Assembly: GCA_022764165.1 (NCBI GenBank) | Contig: JALERM010000042.1 | Span: 1-53,784, forward strand | Direction: 5' to 3' | Length of the DNA: 53,784 nucleotides | Source of the DNA: Eubacterium sp. | GTDB taxonomy: Bacteria; Bacillota; Clostridia; Lachnospirales; Lachnospiraceae | Shown here: in pieces, positions 26,315-34,986 of the stretch | How positions within the stretch are numbered: position 1 is the first letter of the stretch | Layout: every line of letters starts with the position of its first letter | Program-made: the position numbers and the translations under genes | Notes under the pieces: model-generated | Seen by the model: only the letters and a program-made list of their open reading frames with translations | What the model was told of the DNA's origin: nothing | Databases searched by the model: none

Positions 26315-26352
26315 AAAAAAGCTGCCAGACACGACTTGTCTGACAGCTTTTG
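26315..26352 (-). terminator. efp terminator
   Basis: Minus strand AAAGCTGTCAGACA pairs with TGTCTGGCAGCTTT around a short loop and is followed by TTTTTT. It begins 12 bases after the efp stop. Confidence 0.88.
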
Positions 26353-26363
26353 GTATCGATTTT

Positions 26364-26921
26364 TTATACTCTGGACAGATATTCTCCTGTTCTTGTGTCG
26401 ATTTTGATTTTGTCTCCCTGGTTTACAAACAGAGGTACGTTTACCTGAGCACCTGTTTCTACGATTGCAGGTTTGGTAGCACCCTGAGCGGTATCACCTT
26501 TGAATCCCGGCTCAGTATCGGTAATCTCCAGTTCTACGAACAGAGGCGGTTCGATAGCGAATACGCTTCCGTTATAGGAACATACTTTACAGGTTTCGTT
26601 CTCTTTTACAAACTTAAGAGAATCGCCAACTGTATTCTGATCTACTGCAATCTGATCATAGGTTTCCATGTTCATGAAATTGAACAGTTCACCATCAGAG
26701 TACAGATACTGCATATCAACTCTGTCGATACGTGCCTGTGGGAATTTTTCAGTAGGTCTGAAAGTTTTTTCAACCACACCACCGTTGATTACATTTTTCA
26801 ATTTGGTTCTAACAAAAGCTGCACCTTTACCAGGTTTTACATGCTGAAATTCGAGAATCTGAACAACGTTGCCATCGATCTCTAATGTAACACCATTTCT
26901 GAAATCTCCTGCTGAAATCAT
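26364..26921 (-). CDS. efp: Translation elongation factor P
   Basis: 185 residues, three-domain EF-P. Domain I carries the loop [10 protein letters not shown] with the tip lysine (Lys32) that enters the peptidyl-transferase centre; domains II and III end in the conserved [20 protein letters not shown] rescues ribosomes stalled at proline runs. No modifying enzyme (EpmA or YmfI type) is recognised in the window. Own promoter and terminator; AAGGAGG lies upstream. Confidence 0.97.
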   Translation of the reverse strand: MISAGDFRNGVTLEIDGNVVQILEFQHVKPGKGAAFVRTKLKNVINGGVVEKTFRPTEKFPQARIDRVDMQYLYSDGELFNFMNMETYDQIAVDQNTVGDSLKFVKENETCKVCSYNGSVFAIEPPLFVELEITDTEPGFKGDTAQGATKPAIVETGAQVNVPLFVNQGDKIKIDTRTGEYLSRV

Positions 26922-26954
26922 ATTAATATTCCTCCTTAATTATGGCTACTCTTT

Positions 26955-26983
26955 ATTCTATAATACCTACAGGGATTTTTCAA
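26955..26983 (-). promoter_or_regulatory. efp promoter
   Basis: Minus strand TTGAAA (26983-26978), 17 bases, TAGAAT (26960-26955), about 34 bases before the ATG. Confidence 0.65.
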
Positions 26984-26993
26984 CTAATTTTTT

Positions 26994-27506
26994 TCAAATC
27001 CTCCCTGATTTCCTGTTTTTCTGATAAAAATAGAGGACAATTTTCTCCAGATATCGCTTAAATACAATCTGTATCTCTTCTTTTGGGTGTATGGGCTTTA
27101 CAAGAATATTGTGCATGCCGCAGCGTTTTGCCCCATACACATCCGTAAAAAGCTGATCACCGATAAACATGGTATTCTCCAGAGTTGTATGCATCAGCTC
27201 CATGGCCTTACGATAATTTTTCACCGAAGGCTTATGAGCATTTTCAATATAATGTACATTCACATCTTTATTAAACATCGTTACCCGTTCCAGCTGATTA
27301 TTGGAAAGCAGACAACACTGAAATCCCAATTCTTTCAGATGCAGGAATAATGCAGTCGCCCTTTCATCTGCCGGGGCACCATGGGGCACCAGGGTATTGT
27401 CTATATCAAAAATCAGCCCCCGGTATCCCTCACGATAAAGTTCATCAAAATCTATAGCGTATGTGGAATCCATCCAACAGTCCGGATAGAATGTTTCAAA
27501 AAGCAT
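26994..27506 (-). CDS. yqeG: YqeG-family HAD-IIIA phosphatase
   Basis: 170 residues. HAD motif I FDIDNTLVPHG (nucleophile Asp), motif II LLSNN, motif IV MFIGDQLFTDVYGA, so the catalytic core is complete. The family is small, conserved in Firmicutes and of uncertain substrate; some members dephosphorylate phosphatidylglycerophosphate (PGP phosphatase type). It follows the patatin-like gene after 13 bases, so probably one operon; a link to lipid metabolism would fit cls but is only suggestive. Confidence 0.88.
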   Translation of the reverse strand: MLFETFYPDCWMDSTYAIDFDELYREGYRGLIFDIDNTLVPHGAPADERATALFLHLKELGFQCCLLSNNQLERVTMFNKDVNVHYIENAHKPSVKNYRKAMELMHTTLENTMFIGDQLFTDVYGAKRCGMHNILVKPIHPKEEIQIVFKRYLEKIVLYFYQKNRKSGRI

Positions 27507-27519
27507 CTTATTTCCTCCC

Positions 27520-28377
27520 TCATGGTCTGTTCAGGAACCACTGCATCCGCTCAAATTCTTCTTCCATCAGGTCATATCCATGTTGATAGAATTCTTCCAG
27601 TTTTCCGGCATCCCTCTCCAGACGTGCCACCGGCGGTATCTCCGGCCGTATCACAAATACTTTCTCTTCTTTTTCCCATTTTTCAATATAGTCCAGAATG
27701 CGGTTATAATTTTTCGCACGTTTTTCCAGTGCATACACCAGATTTGGATAGTTCTTTCCATATACCAGTTCATACATTCTGTCGGCTCTTTTGCTTCCTT
27801 TTTTCCTGTACCCTTTATTCCTAGTCAATATAATGACATTTCTTTTATGTCCTGTCTTCAGAGACCGCACGATCGGAATGGAATCCGCAATTCCGCCGTC
27901 CAGATAAGGAATACCGTCTATGGGCACCATTTCTGTAGCCAGAGGCATACTGCTGGAGGCCCTGCAGATTTCCATCAGACGCTTACCGTCAGCATGTTCA
28001 CTCAAATACTCGGCTTTTCCGGTCATGCAATTAGTGACCACCATTTCACACTGTGTATCAGACTGGAAAAACGTATCAAAATCAAAGGGAAATATTTCTT
28101 CCGGATATTTTTCAAAAATCATATCCATATCCAGAAGTGTATGTGTCTTCACCATATTCTTCATGGTTACATAGCTGTTCTTTTTCTCTGTGATAATGGT
28201 ACATTTTTTCATTCTTCCAATCTGCCCTGATACATATCCGGTGGCATTACATGCACCTGCAGATGTACCCACCACATAAGGGAAATGAAAATCCCTCTCC
28301 ATTAAATAATCAAGGACTCCCGCGGTGAAAATTCCTCTGTTGGCACCGCCCTCCAAAACAAGGCCTGCTCGCTTCAT
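27520..28377 (-). CDS. Patatin-like phospholipase family protein
   Basis: 285 residues. Oxyanion loop GLVLEGGANRGIF, nucleophile elbow GTSAG (Ser about 41) and dyad Asp in YLDGGIADSIP show an intact Ser-Asp lipid acyl hydrolase. The first glycine loop reads GGANRG, as in YjjU-type bacterial patatins. No signal peptide, so cytoplasmic or membrane-peripheral. Upstream of yqeG in the same direction. Confidence 0.88.
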   Translation of the reverse strand: MKRAGLVLEGGANRGIFTAGVLDYLMERDFHFPYVVGTSAGACNATGYVSGQIGRMKKCTIITEKKNSYVTMKNMVKTHTLLDMDMIFEKYPEEIFPFDFDTFFQSDTQCEMVVTNCMTGKAEYLSEHADGKRLMEICRASSSMPLATEMVPIDGIPYLDGGIADSIPIVRSLKTGHKRNVIILTRNKGYRKKGSKRADRMYELVYGKNYPNLVYALEKRAKNYNRILDYIEKWEKEEKVFVIRPEIPPVARLERDAGKLEEFYQHGYDLMEEEFERMQWFLNRP

Positions 28378-28422
28378 CTAACCATCTTCTTTCTATATTT
28401 TAAGCAATTCGGATGCATACGA

Positions 28423-29784
28423 TCATCGCTCGTACAACCCGCTATATTCCTCTGTTTCCTTTACGCTCTTATAAGCAGGACGAATGATCTTATCCATGTT
28501 GATCAGCTCCTCCAGACGATGAGCGCTCCATCCCACGATTCTGGCAATGGCAAACATCGGTGTAAACATTTCTACAGGCAGATCCAACATACTGTAAACA
28601 AAGCCGCTGTAAAAGTCTACATTGGCACTTACTCCTTTATAGATATGACGTTCCTCGCCGATAATTTTCGGTGCCAGCTGTTCAACCATGCTGTACAGTG
28701 CAAAATCCTTATCCCTTCCCTTTTCATGTGCCAGCTGCTGAACAAAACGTTTAAATATCTCGGCACGCGGATCGGAAATAGAATATACGGCATGTCCCAT
28801 TCCATAAATCAAGCCTTTTTTATCGAAAGCTTCTTTGTGCAGAAGCCGACGCAGATAATTTCCGACTTCTTCTTCATCCGTCCAGTCTTTGACTTCCTTC
28901 CGCATATCATTAAACATCTTGACAACCTTAATATTGGCACCGCCATGTTTCGGTCCTTTCAGAGAACCCAGGGCAGCAGCCACCACGGAATACGTATCTG
29001 TACCGGAAGACGTAACTACATGGGTTGTAAAAGTAGAGTTATTACCACCGCCATGCTCCATGTGAAGTACCAGAGCCAGGTCAAGAATCTGAGCCTCCAG
29101 ATGCGTATATTTCTTATCCGACCTCAGCATACGGAGAATATTCTCTGCCACAGATAAAGTCGGATCCGGGTTATGGATGTATAAACTTTTTCCTTTGATA
29201 TAGTGATTATACGCATGATAGCCATACACAGAAAGCATCGGGAATACACTGATCAGATTCAGACACTGCCGCAGTACATTGGGAAGGGAAGTATCATCTG
29301 CATTCGCATCATAGGAATACAGAGTCAGAACGCTTCTGGAAAGCGTATTCATCATATCCTTGCTGGGAGCTTTCATAACAACATCACGGACAAAGTTTCG
29401 TGGTAAAGACCGCTGTTCTGCCAGTATCTTTTTAAATTCACCCAACTCCTCCGGTGTAGGAAGCTGACCGAACAACAGCAGATAGGCCACCTCTTCAAAA
29501 CCATATCTCTGCTCTTTTAGAAATCCATCGGTAAGATCATGGATATCATATCCGCGATAATACAGTCTTCCATCACAGGGAACTGACTTTCCATCCACTT
29601 CCTCTGTGGAAAAAATCGAAGAAACCTGGGTCAGGCCTGCCAGCACACCCTTTCCATTAATATCTCGAAGGCCTCTCTTTACATCATACTTTCCATAAAG
29701 GGAAATATCCATCTTACTGTTGGATACACAAATATTTGTCAGTGCTTCCATCTCCGGTGTAACTTTCAGTTTAAATCCTGCCAT
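28423..29784 (-). CDS. gltA: Citrate synthase
   Basis: 453 residues, type typical of Clostridia with an N-terminal extension. Visible are SIFSTEEVDGKSVPCDGRLY near the start, HMEHGGGNNSTFTTHVVTSS with catalytic His, GPKHGGANIKVVKMF (His) and the Asp region SANVDFYSGFVYSML. It makes citrate from oxaloacetate and acetyl-CoA, here most likely for glutamate synthesis in an incomplete cycle; no aconitase or isocitrate dehydrogenase gene is adjacent. Own promoter. GGAGG lies upstream of the ATG. Confidence 0.95.
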   Translation of the reverse strand: MAGFKLKVTPEMEALTNICVSNSKMDISLYGKYDVKRGLRDINGKGVLAGLTQVSSIFSTEEVDGKSVPCDGRLYYRGYDIHDLTDGFLKEQRYGFEEVAYLLLFGQLPTPEELGEFKKILAEQRSLPRNFVRDVVMKAPSKDMMNTLSRSVLTLYSYDANADDTSLPNVLRQCLNLISVFPMLSVYGYHAYNHYIKGKSLYIHNPDPTLSVAENILRMLRSDKKYTHLEAQILDLALVLHMEHGGGNNSTFTTHVVTSSGTDTYSVVAAALGSLKGPKHGGANIKVVKMFNDMRKEVKDWTDEEEVGNYLRRLLHKEAFDKKGLIYGMGHAVYSISDPRAEIFKRFVQQLAHEKGRDKDFALYSMVEQLAPKIIGEERHIYKGVSANVDFYSGFVYSMLDLPVEMFTPMFAIARIVGWSAHRLEELINMDKIIRPAYKSVKETEEYSGLYER

Positions 29785-29906
29785 CGCATTTCCTCCGTTT
29801 CTTTAAATATAAATGAACTGCTATTATATATATTGCAATTTCTTTTTATCATCGCACTTACGACAACATGTTGCGACAATCCAGATAAAACAATAGAATA
29901 TTTTCT

Positions 29907-29935
29907 ATTATACCGATTTTTTTCTTCTCATACAA
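29907..29935 (-). promoter_or_regulatory. Citrate synthase promoter
   Basis: Minus strand TTGTAT (29935-29930), 17 bases, TATAAT (29912-29907). The 5' leader is about 120 bases and holds the palindrome CAACATGTTG (29864-29873) within a larger imperfect dyad, a possible operator of unknown regulator. Confidence 0.7.
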
Positions 29936-29972
29936 GGCTGAAAATCTTAAAAAAATATGAACATATAAAAAA

Positions 29973-30005
29973 TTCCCCGGGGAAAATGTAAAAATCCCCG
30001 GGGAA
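29973..30005 (-). terminator. rhaA terminator, copy A of a duplicated 33-base hairpin
   Basis: TTCCCCGGGG and CCCCGGGGAA form a strong GC stem around a 13-base A-rich loop; T-rich sequence follows on the minus strand. The same 33 bases, loop included, recur at 45028-45060. It begins 12 bases after the rhaA stop. Confidence 0.85.
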
Positions 30006-30017
30006 ATCTTTAACATA

Positions 30018-31115
30018 TTATCTTGCTGCCAAGACAGTCTCTTCATATTTTTGTACTTCCTGATACCAGTCCGCACGTACCGGAACACCTTCCTGTTCGC
30101 AGTAGTAATCCCATACAGCGCCCATAGGATAGGTTTTGAGTTCTTCCTGTATCATCATCAGTTCTGTAAATCTGCACTGATCCTGCAGTTCTTTTAATTT
30201 CGCATTCGGAGTGAGCAGAGCGGAAAGTAATGCTTTCTGCATGTTTCTCATACCTACTGTCCATGCGGAAATACGGTTGATGCTGGCATCAAAGTAATCC
30301 AGTGCGATAAATACGCGGTCAATCGCATCATTTCTCACGATTTCTTTTGCAATCTCTTTTGTCTCATCATCAAGCAGTACGACATGGTCACTGTCCCAAC
30401 GCATCGGACGGGTTACATGGAGTGCCACTTTTTCGTTAAACAGCAGCATGGAAGAAATTTTATCAGATACCATTTCTGTCGGATGATAATGACCATTATC
30501 CATAAGCGGAATGGTTCCCGGTGTCTTAGCCACATAATTCTGAGCAAATTCAGCAGAGCCTGCTGTATATGCTTCCAGACCAATACCAAATACTTTAGAT
30601 TCTACACATACATATACCTTAGATCTGTCATAATCAATGCTGAGGATCTGATCCAGAGAATCTTTGTAACGCATTCTCGGTCCCAGTCTGTCTGCCGGAA
30701 TATCCTTAAATCCATCGGGAATCCATACATTCATTACGCAGGGAATTCCTGTCTCCTCTGCAAAATATTCTGAAATTCTCACACAGGCCTGACCATGACG
30801 AATCCAGAACTGGCGGATTTCTTCATCCGGGCTGGTCAGTGTGTACTCACTTGCCTTTGGATGAGAAAAGAAGGTAGGATTAAAGTCCAGTCCCATTCCT
30901 CTTTCTTTCGCAAATTCTACCCATTTAGCAAAATGTTTTGGTTCCAGAGCATCACGGTCTGCCCGTTCTCCATCACCAAAAATAGCGTAGCAGGCATGAA
31001 CATTGATTTTTTTAGTTCCCGGAACCAGTTTCAGAACTTCCATCGCCTGATCGGTATCTACCCCGATTTCCGCATACATTTCTTTCGCAGCTTCATATCT
31101 TTCTTTGTTTGTCAT
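30018..31115 (-). CDS. rhaA: L-rhamnose isomerase with internal deletion
   Basis: 365 residues where the family has about 415-420. It converts L-rhamnose to L-rhamnulose. After an ordinary N-terminus (KEMYAEIGVDTDQAMEVLK) the sequence jumps straight to LVPGTKKINVHACYAIFGDG. About 50 residues are missing in frame, including the segment that in full-length enzymes holds the SMHCWQGDD and TGNYPGKAR motifs. The rest is well conserved (GLDFNPTFFSHPKAS, NVWIPDGFKDIPADR, VESKVFGIG, DNGHYHPTEMVSDKI, RWDSDHVVLLDD, LDYFDASINR) with the metal ligands present. Activity is doubtful. Good AGGAG before the ATG; 30 bases after the broken rhaB copy. Confidence 0.85.
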   Translation of the reverse strand: MTNKERYEAAKEMYAEIGVDTDQAMEVLKLVPGTKKINVHACYAIFGDGERADRDALEPKHFAKWVEFAKERGMGLDFNPTFFSHPKASEYTLTSPDEEIRQFWIRHGQACVRISEYFAEETGIPCVMNVWIPDGFKDIPADRLGPRMRYKDSLDQILSIDYDRSKVYVCVESKVFGIGLEAYTAGSAEFAQNYVAKTPGTIPLMDNGHYHPTEMVSDKISSMLLFNEKVALHVTRPMRWDSDHVVLLDDETKEIAKEIVRNDAIDRVFIALDYFDASINRISAWTVGMRNMQKALLSALLTPNAKLKELQDQCRFTELMMIQEELKTYPMGAVWDYYCEQEGVPVRADWYQEVQKYEETVLAAR

Positions 31116-31145
31116 GATTATCTCCTTTCATTTTACACATCATGA

Positions 31146-31995
31146 TTACGCCTGATACACTTTTATATCAAAAGACTCATGAATCACATCACGTGCCTCT
31201 TCTACCTTTGAAAATTCTCCTGCTTTCAGCATCTGGGCTGTCAGATTACCAATTGCGGTAGCCTCTGTAGGACCTGCGTGAATCTCTTTCTTTGTCGCCT
31301 GAGCAGTCAGTTCATTCAGATATTCCGCATTGGCTCCACCGCCCACAATATGTATTCTGGAGAAGGTGCGGCCTGCCATTTCTTCCAGTTCTTTTGCTGT
31401 CTTTGCATAACATTCTGCAAGACTGGTATAAATTATGGTTGCAATTTCTCCAAGAGTCTCCGGAACAGGCTGACCACTTTCACGACAGGCTGCTTTCACT
31501 TCTTCTGTCATATTTTCCGGTGCAAGAAATCTCTCGTCATTGGCATACACACGGGAAGGAAAATCCTTTGCTTCAGCTGCTTCTGGAGCAATCTGCCTCT
31601 TTTCTCTCCAGCCCCATCAGAGACCATGTACCTGAACTGATATAGATAAAATCCTCATCATTTGCAGGTACCGCCAGAACTGCAGAACCTGTATCATGGG
31701 TGGCAGGAACCACCACGTCCAGATTAAATCCTACTTCTTTCTGAACTTCTTCTCTGAGACTGCCCAGATTAGTTCCCGGCATCACCAGTTTACAGAACAT
31801 TTCCTTGTTATATCCAAGCATGTCCATCAACTCATAGTCCCAGTCTTTTGTCACCGGACTCACCATCTGTCCTGTCGTCGCCTCGGTATATTCATTCACT
31901 TTCTGACCGGTCAGCAGATAATGGAAATAATCCGGTACGAACAATAATGTCTTTGCAGCTTCCATATGCTCAAGGTGACTGGGGGACGGGTACAT
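31146..31995 (-). pseudogene. rhaB: Second rhamnulokinase copy, truncated and internally deleted
   Basis: Two pieces of one FGGY kinase. The upstream piece (31995-31573) starts only at HLEHMEAAKTLLFVPDYFHY, so about the first 150 residues including the ATP-binding loop are gone; it runs to SSGTWSLMGLERKEADC and then shifts frame. The second (31610 region to 31146) resumes at APEAAEAKDFPSRVYANDER and keeps the C-terminus with IHIVGGGANAEYLNELTAQA. Roughly 100 residues between them are missing. The 5' break coincides exactly with one arm of a perfect inverted repeat (31975-32033). It differs clearly from the intact rhaB upstream, so it is a divergent paralogue and not a fresh duplicate. Confidence 0.85.
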
Positions 31996-32033
31996 AGACG
32001 CTACTCGTGTCTATGTACCCGTCCCCCAGTCAC
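31975..32033. repeat. Perfect 25-bp inverted repeat at the rhaB break
   Basis: GTGACTGGGGGACGGGTACA continues to position 31999 and is mirrored without mismatch at 32009-32033, with a nine-base loop. It begins two bases after the intact rhaB stop and its other side is fused to rhaB2 coding sequence. There is no T-tract, so it is not a normal terminator. It shares the core GGGGACGG with the larger structured repeats, but the rest differs. Confidence 0.9.
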
Positions 32034-32035
32034 TC

Positions 32036-33511
32036 TTATCCAATTATTTTCTTAAATTTCTCATATGCTTCTGTCCATGCTTCTGTGTTTTCCGGCTCAT
32101 ATACACAGATATCAGAGGATCTTCCAATCAGATCACGTGCAGTCTGCAGATCATGAATTTCCGGTACATCTTCTGCTGCTACCAACTGCATAGCCAGGTT
32201 ACCAAGTACAGTTGCTTCAATCGGTCCTGTCACAACTTTTCTGCCGCAGGCATTGGCTGTGAACTGGCAGAGAAGCTTACTCTGTGTTCCACCGCCCACA
32301 ATGTAAATGGTCTCATATTTTTTACCTGTACATGTCTCGATTTCTTCCAGTGCCATGCGGTATTTGAGTGCAAGGCTCTGATCAATACAGCATACGATAT
32401 CAGCGATTGTTTCCGGCACCAGCTGTCCACTCTTTGCACAGTACTCACGAATTCTTCTCGGGATGTTTCCGGCAGGAACAAATTCCGGAGCATCCGGATC
32501 AATAAAGTTCTGCAGATAAGGAACCTGTTTTGCCATGGTTTCCAGCTCACCAAAACCGTATTCCTGACCTTCTCTGATCCACTGACGGCGACTTTCCTGA
32601 ATCAGCCATGTGCCAATGATATTTTTCAGGAAGCTTGCTTTATACTCACATCCGCCTTCATTAGTAATATTATATTTTTCTGAGTTGGCATCAATAATCG
32701 GTGCATCCAGCTCTGTTCCCAACAGGGACCAGGTTCCGCTGCTGAGGAAGATAAAATCTTTCTCTTTGGCAGGAACAGCAATCAGTGCACTTTGTGTATC
32801 GTGGGATGCCACTGCAACCACATCAACTTTATCCACACCCAGTTCTTCACAGATTTCGTCAGATAACTGACCGATCACTGTACCACAGGGAACGATATCA
32901 GTGAAGATACGTTCCGGAATACCCAGGGATTCCATCACTTCCTTGGACCAGGTACGATTCTTTGCATCCAGAAGCTGTGTTGTGGAGGCAATCGAGTACT
33001 CTGTGCTCTTTACTCCGGTCAGGAAATAGGCAAACAAATCCGGCGTAAGAAGCAGTTTATCTGCCCGTTCCAGTACATGAGGACGCTGTTCTTTCAGTGC
33101 CAGCAGCTGAAATGCGGTATTCAATTCCATAAACTGAAGTCCTGTGATTTCATAGAATTTTTCTTTCGTCAGGTATTCAAAGCTTTTTTCAACCATGCCT
33201 TTTGTCCGGTCATCACGATAATGAATCGGATTTTCCAGAAGTTTTCCTTCCTCATCCAGAAGACCAAAGTCAACACCCCAGGTATCAATTCCGATACTGT
33301 CAAATCCCCCTGCCAGTTTTGCCTTTACAATGCCCTGTTTGATTTCATAGAACAGACGCAGCGTATCCCAATACATGGTTCCATTTACGATTACAGGATC
33401 ATTAGAAAAACGGTGAACCTCTTCCAGGTCCAGTGTTTCGCCATTATAAGTTCCAATCATGGCACGGCCGCTGGATGCACCAAAGTCAAATGCTAATATT
33501 CTTTTATTCAT
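32036..33511 (-). CDS. rhaB: Rhamnulokinase
   Basis: About 491 residues, complete FGGY kinase. N-terminal ATP loop AFDFGASSGRAMIG, substrate region IDTWGVDFGLLDE, central SHDTQSALIAVPAKEKDFIF and LSSGTWSLLG, C-terminal YIVGGGTQSKLLCQ. It phosphorylates L-rhamnulose to rhamnulose-1-phosphate. The start at 33511 (MNKRIL) is chosen because GAAGGGGG lies upstream; a longer reading to 33568 has no ribosome site and overlaps a hairpin. Second in line after the transporter genes. No rhamnulose-1-phosphate aldolase (rhaD) is in the window. Confidence 0.93.
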   Translation of the reverse strand: MNKRILAFDFGASSGRAMIGTYNGETLDLEEVHRFSNDPVIVNGTMYWDTLRLFYEIKQGIVKAKLAGGFDSIGIDTWGVDFGLLDEEGKLLENPIHYRDDRTKGMVEKSFEYLTKEKFYEITGLQFMELNTAFQLLALKEQRPHVLERADKLLLTPDLFAYFLTGVKSTEYSIASTTQLLDAKNRTWSKEVMESLGIPERIFTDIVPCGTVIGQLSDEICEELGVDKVDVVAVASHDTQSALIAVPAKEKDFIFLSSGTWSLLGTELDAPIIDANSEKYNITNEGGCEYKASFLKNIIGTWLIQESRRQWIREGQEYGFGELETMAKQVPYLQNFIDPDAPEFVPAGNIPRRIREYCAKSGQLVPETIADIVCCIDQSLALKYRMALEEIETCTGKKYETIYIVGGGTQSKLLCQFTANACGRKVVTGPIEATVLGNLAMQLVAAEDVPEIHDLQTARDLIGRSSDICVYEPENTEAWTEAYEKFKKIIG

Positions 33512-33542
33512 GAGAAAACCCCCTTCTCTCTTGTTTAAGAAA

Positions 33543-33562
33543 GGCAGCTCCTTTGAGCTGCC
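33543..33562 (-). terminator. Weak terminator or processing hairpin between binding protein and rhaB
   Basis: Minus strand GGCAGCTC-AAAG-GAGCTGCC followed by TTTCTT. A perfect eight-base stem in the 124-base gap between the binding-protein and rhaB genes. It could let the binding protein be made in excess over the kinase, as often seen in sugar operons. Confidence 0.65.
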
Positions 33563-33635
33563 TCTCAATTTTATAACTTTTCATTTAAGCCTTTCACGCT
33601 AATGCCTGAATATGCTTTCTTCCTCTAATCACAGA

Positions 33636-34802
33636 TTAGTCATACAGGTTCTGAGCGATTTCTTCGCTGTCCATGTTTTCAGCTGTATACCACTGGCATC
33701 CTGTATCTGTATCTGCTACGGATTCGCCGTTAGCAGCTGCCACCAGCAGTTCAACCAGTTTTTCACCCATAGCTACAGGAGCCTGAGTAATAGCACCAAG
33801 GAATGTTCCGTCAGCTACAGCACCTTTGATAACTGCACCAGAGTCAAATGCAACACCGATTACTTTGCCTTCTCCTGTACCGAACTTCTGCAGTGTTTCA
33901 TTTGCACTTACCATAGCTTCACCAGAATGCTGGTTGGAACCATAGATGGCGATTGTATCATCTTTGTTCAGAAGTGTTTCACAGTCTGTCTTGGACAGAG
34001 AAGCATCTACAGTAGCAGGAACTGCAACTTCAATGATAACATTTGCACCTTCTGTTTTCTCAACTTTAGAGTCAGCAATAAATTTCTGGTTACCTTCTAC
34101 ATTTACTGTCTTGCCGGCAGCGATGCAAAGCTCACCCATCTTGTCGATGAATCCAAGACCACGGTTTCCAACAGATTCAGAAGTAGCATCCTGAGAAAGA
34201 ACACCGATTCTTACAGTACCGGAAGCGTTTGCGATAGTATCTTTGATAGCTTCATAAGTTTTCTCTGCTGCCAGTTCACCTGCTGCGTAGTTATCAGTAG
34301 ATGCATTTGCCAGAACTGCGCCATCCGGAGCACCTGATACACCAGAGTCGAAACCGATGATCGGAATACCGGAATCCATAGCTGTCTGAATAGCATCCAG
34401 AGCGGCCTGTGTATCCAGAGCTGCAAATCCGATTGCACTCGGAGCAGCGTTGATTGCGTTGTTCAGCATCTGTACCTGGTCAGCGATATCAGACTCTGTA
34501 TTCGGTCCAACAAAGTTAATTGTTACGCCCAGTTCTTTCGCTTTGTTGTCCGCACCTTTTTTAACTGCCTGCCAGTATGCATGCTGGAAACCTTTAGATA
34601 CGATTTCAAAGTGCATATCACCTGCCGGAGCTGCATCACCGGAATCCTCTGCTTTGTCACCTTCATCTGCGGTATCTTCCGTTGCTGCATCATCTTTTGT
34701 GCTATCTGTAGAAGCAGCCTCATCTTTCTTGCTTCCGCAGCCTGCAAACATGGTTGCTACCATTGCGGTACTCAGTAACACGCTTAATACTTTTTTCTTC
34801 AT
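33636..34802 (-). CDS. Sugar ABC transporter substrate-binding lipoprotein (rhamnose-type)
   Basis: 388 residues, periplasmic-binding-protein type (Peripla_BP_4). Lipoprotein signal with Cys22 (MFAGCGSKK), an acidic Asp/Glu/Ala/Thr-rich linker (about 25-60), then the two-lobed sugar-binding domain (HFEIVSKGFQHAYWQAVKKG, IPIIGFDSGVSG, GVLSQDATSESVGNRG, GVAFDSGAVI). It hands sugar to the two permeases encoded upstream. Its own promoter (34910-34938) should raise its level. The rhamnose assignment comes from the following rha genes and is inferred. Confidence 0.85.
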   Translation of the reverse strand: MKKKVLSVLLSTAMVATMFAGCGSKKDEAASTDSTKDDAATEDTADEGDKAEDSGDAAPAGDMHFEIVSKGFQHAYWQAVKKGADNKAKELGVTINFVGPNTESDIADQVQMLNNAINAAPSAIGFAALDTQAALDAIQTAMDSGIPIIGFDSGVSGAPDGAVLANASTDNYAAGELAAEKTYEAIKDTIANASGTVRIGVLSQDATSESVGNRGLGFIDKMGELCIAAGKTVNVEGNQKFIADSKVEKTEGANVIIEVAVPATVDASLSKTDCETLLNKDDTIAIYGSNQHSGEAMVSANETLQKFGTGEGKVIGVAFDSGAVIKGAVADGTFLGAITQAPVAMGEKLVELLVAAANGESVADTDTGCQWYTAENMDSEEIAQNLYD

Positions 34803-34909
34803 ACTTAAATCCTCCTTTTGATTTCATATGTCATGCTCTCCCTTGAGCCGCATATTTCAGTTTTGCTAAATTTTCAGTCTTTCTGTAACTGAAATCCCCT
34901 ATATTTCTA

Positions 34910-34938
34910 TTAATACCATGTAATCCGCTAATTGTCAA
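34910..34938 (-). promoter_or_regulatory. Internal promoter of the sugar-binding protein gene
   Basis: Minus strand TTGACA (34938-34933), 17 bases, TATTAA (34915-34910). The leader then folds TTTCAGT/ACTGAAA. Located in the 184-base gap after the second permease gene. Confidence 0.7.
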
Positions 34939-34986
34939 TGCAATTCTATCATTATTTATTATTTCTTTACAAATTGCATATAAACA

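Noticed and set aside
31975-32033. Ordinary intrinsic terminator of rhaB
   Set aside because: The 25-bp perfect stem is long, lacks a T-run and is fused to coding sequence of the next gene.
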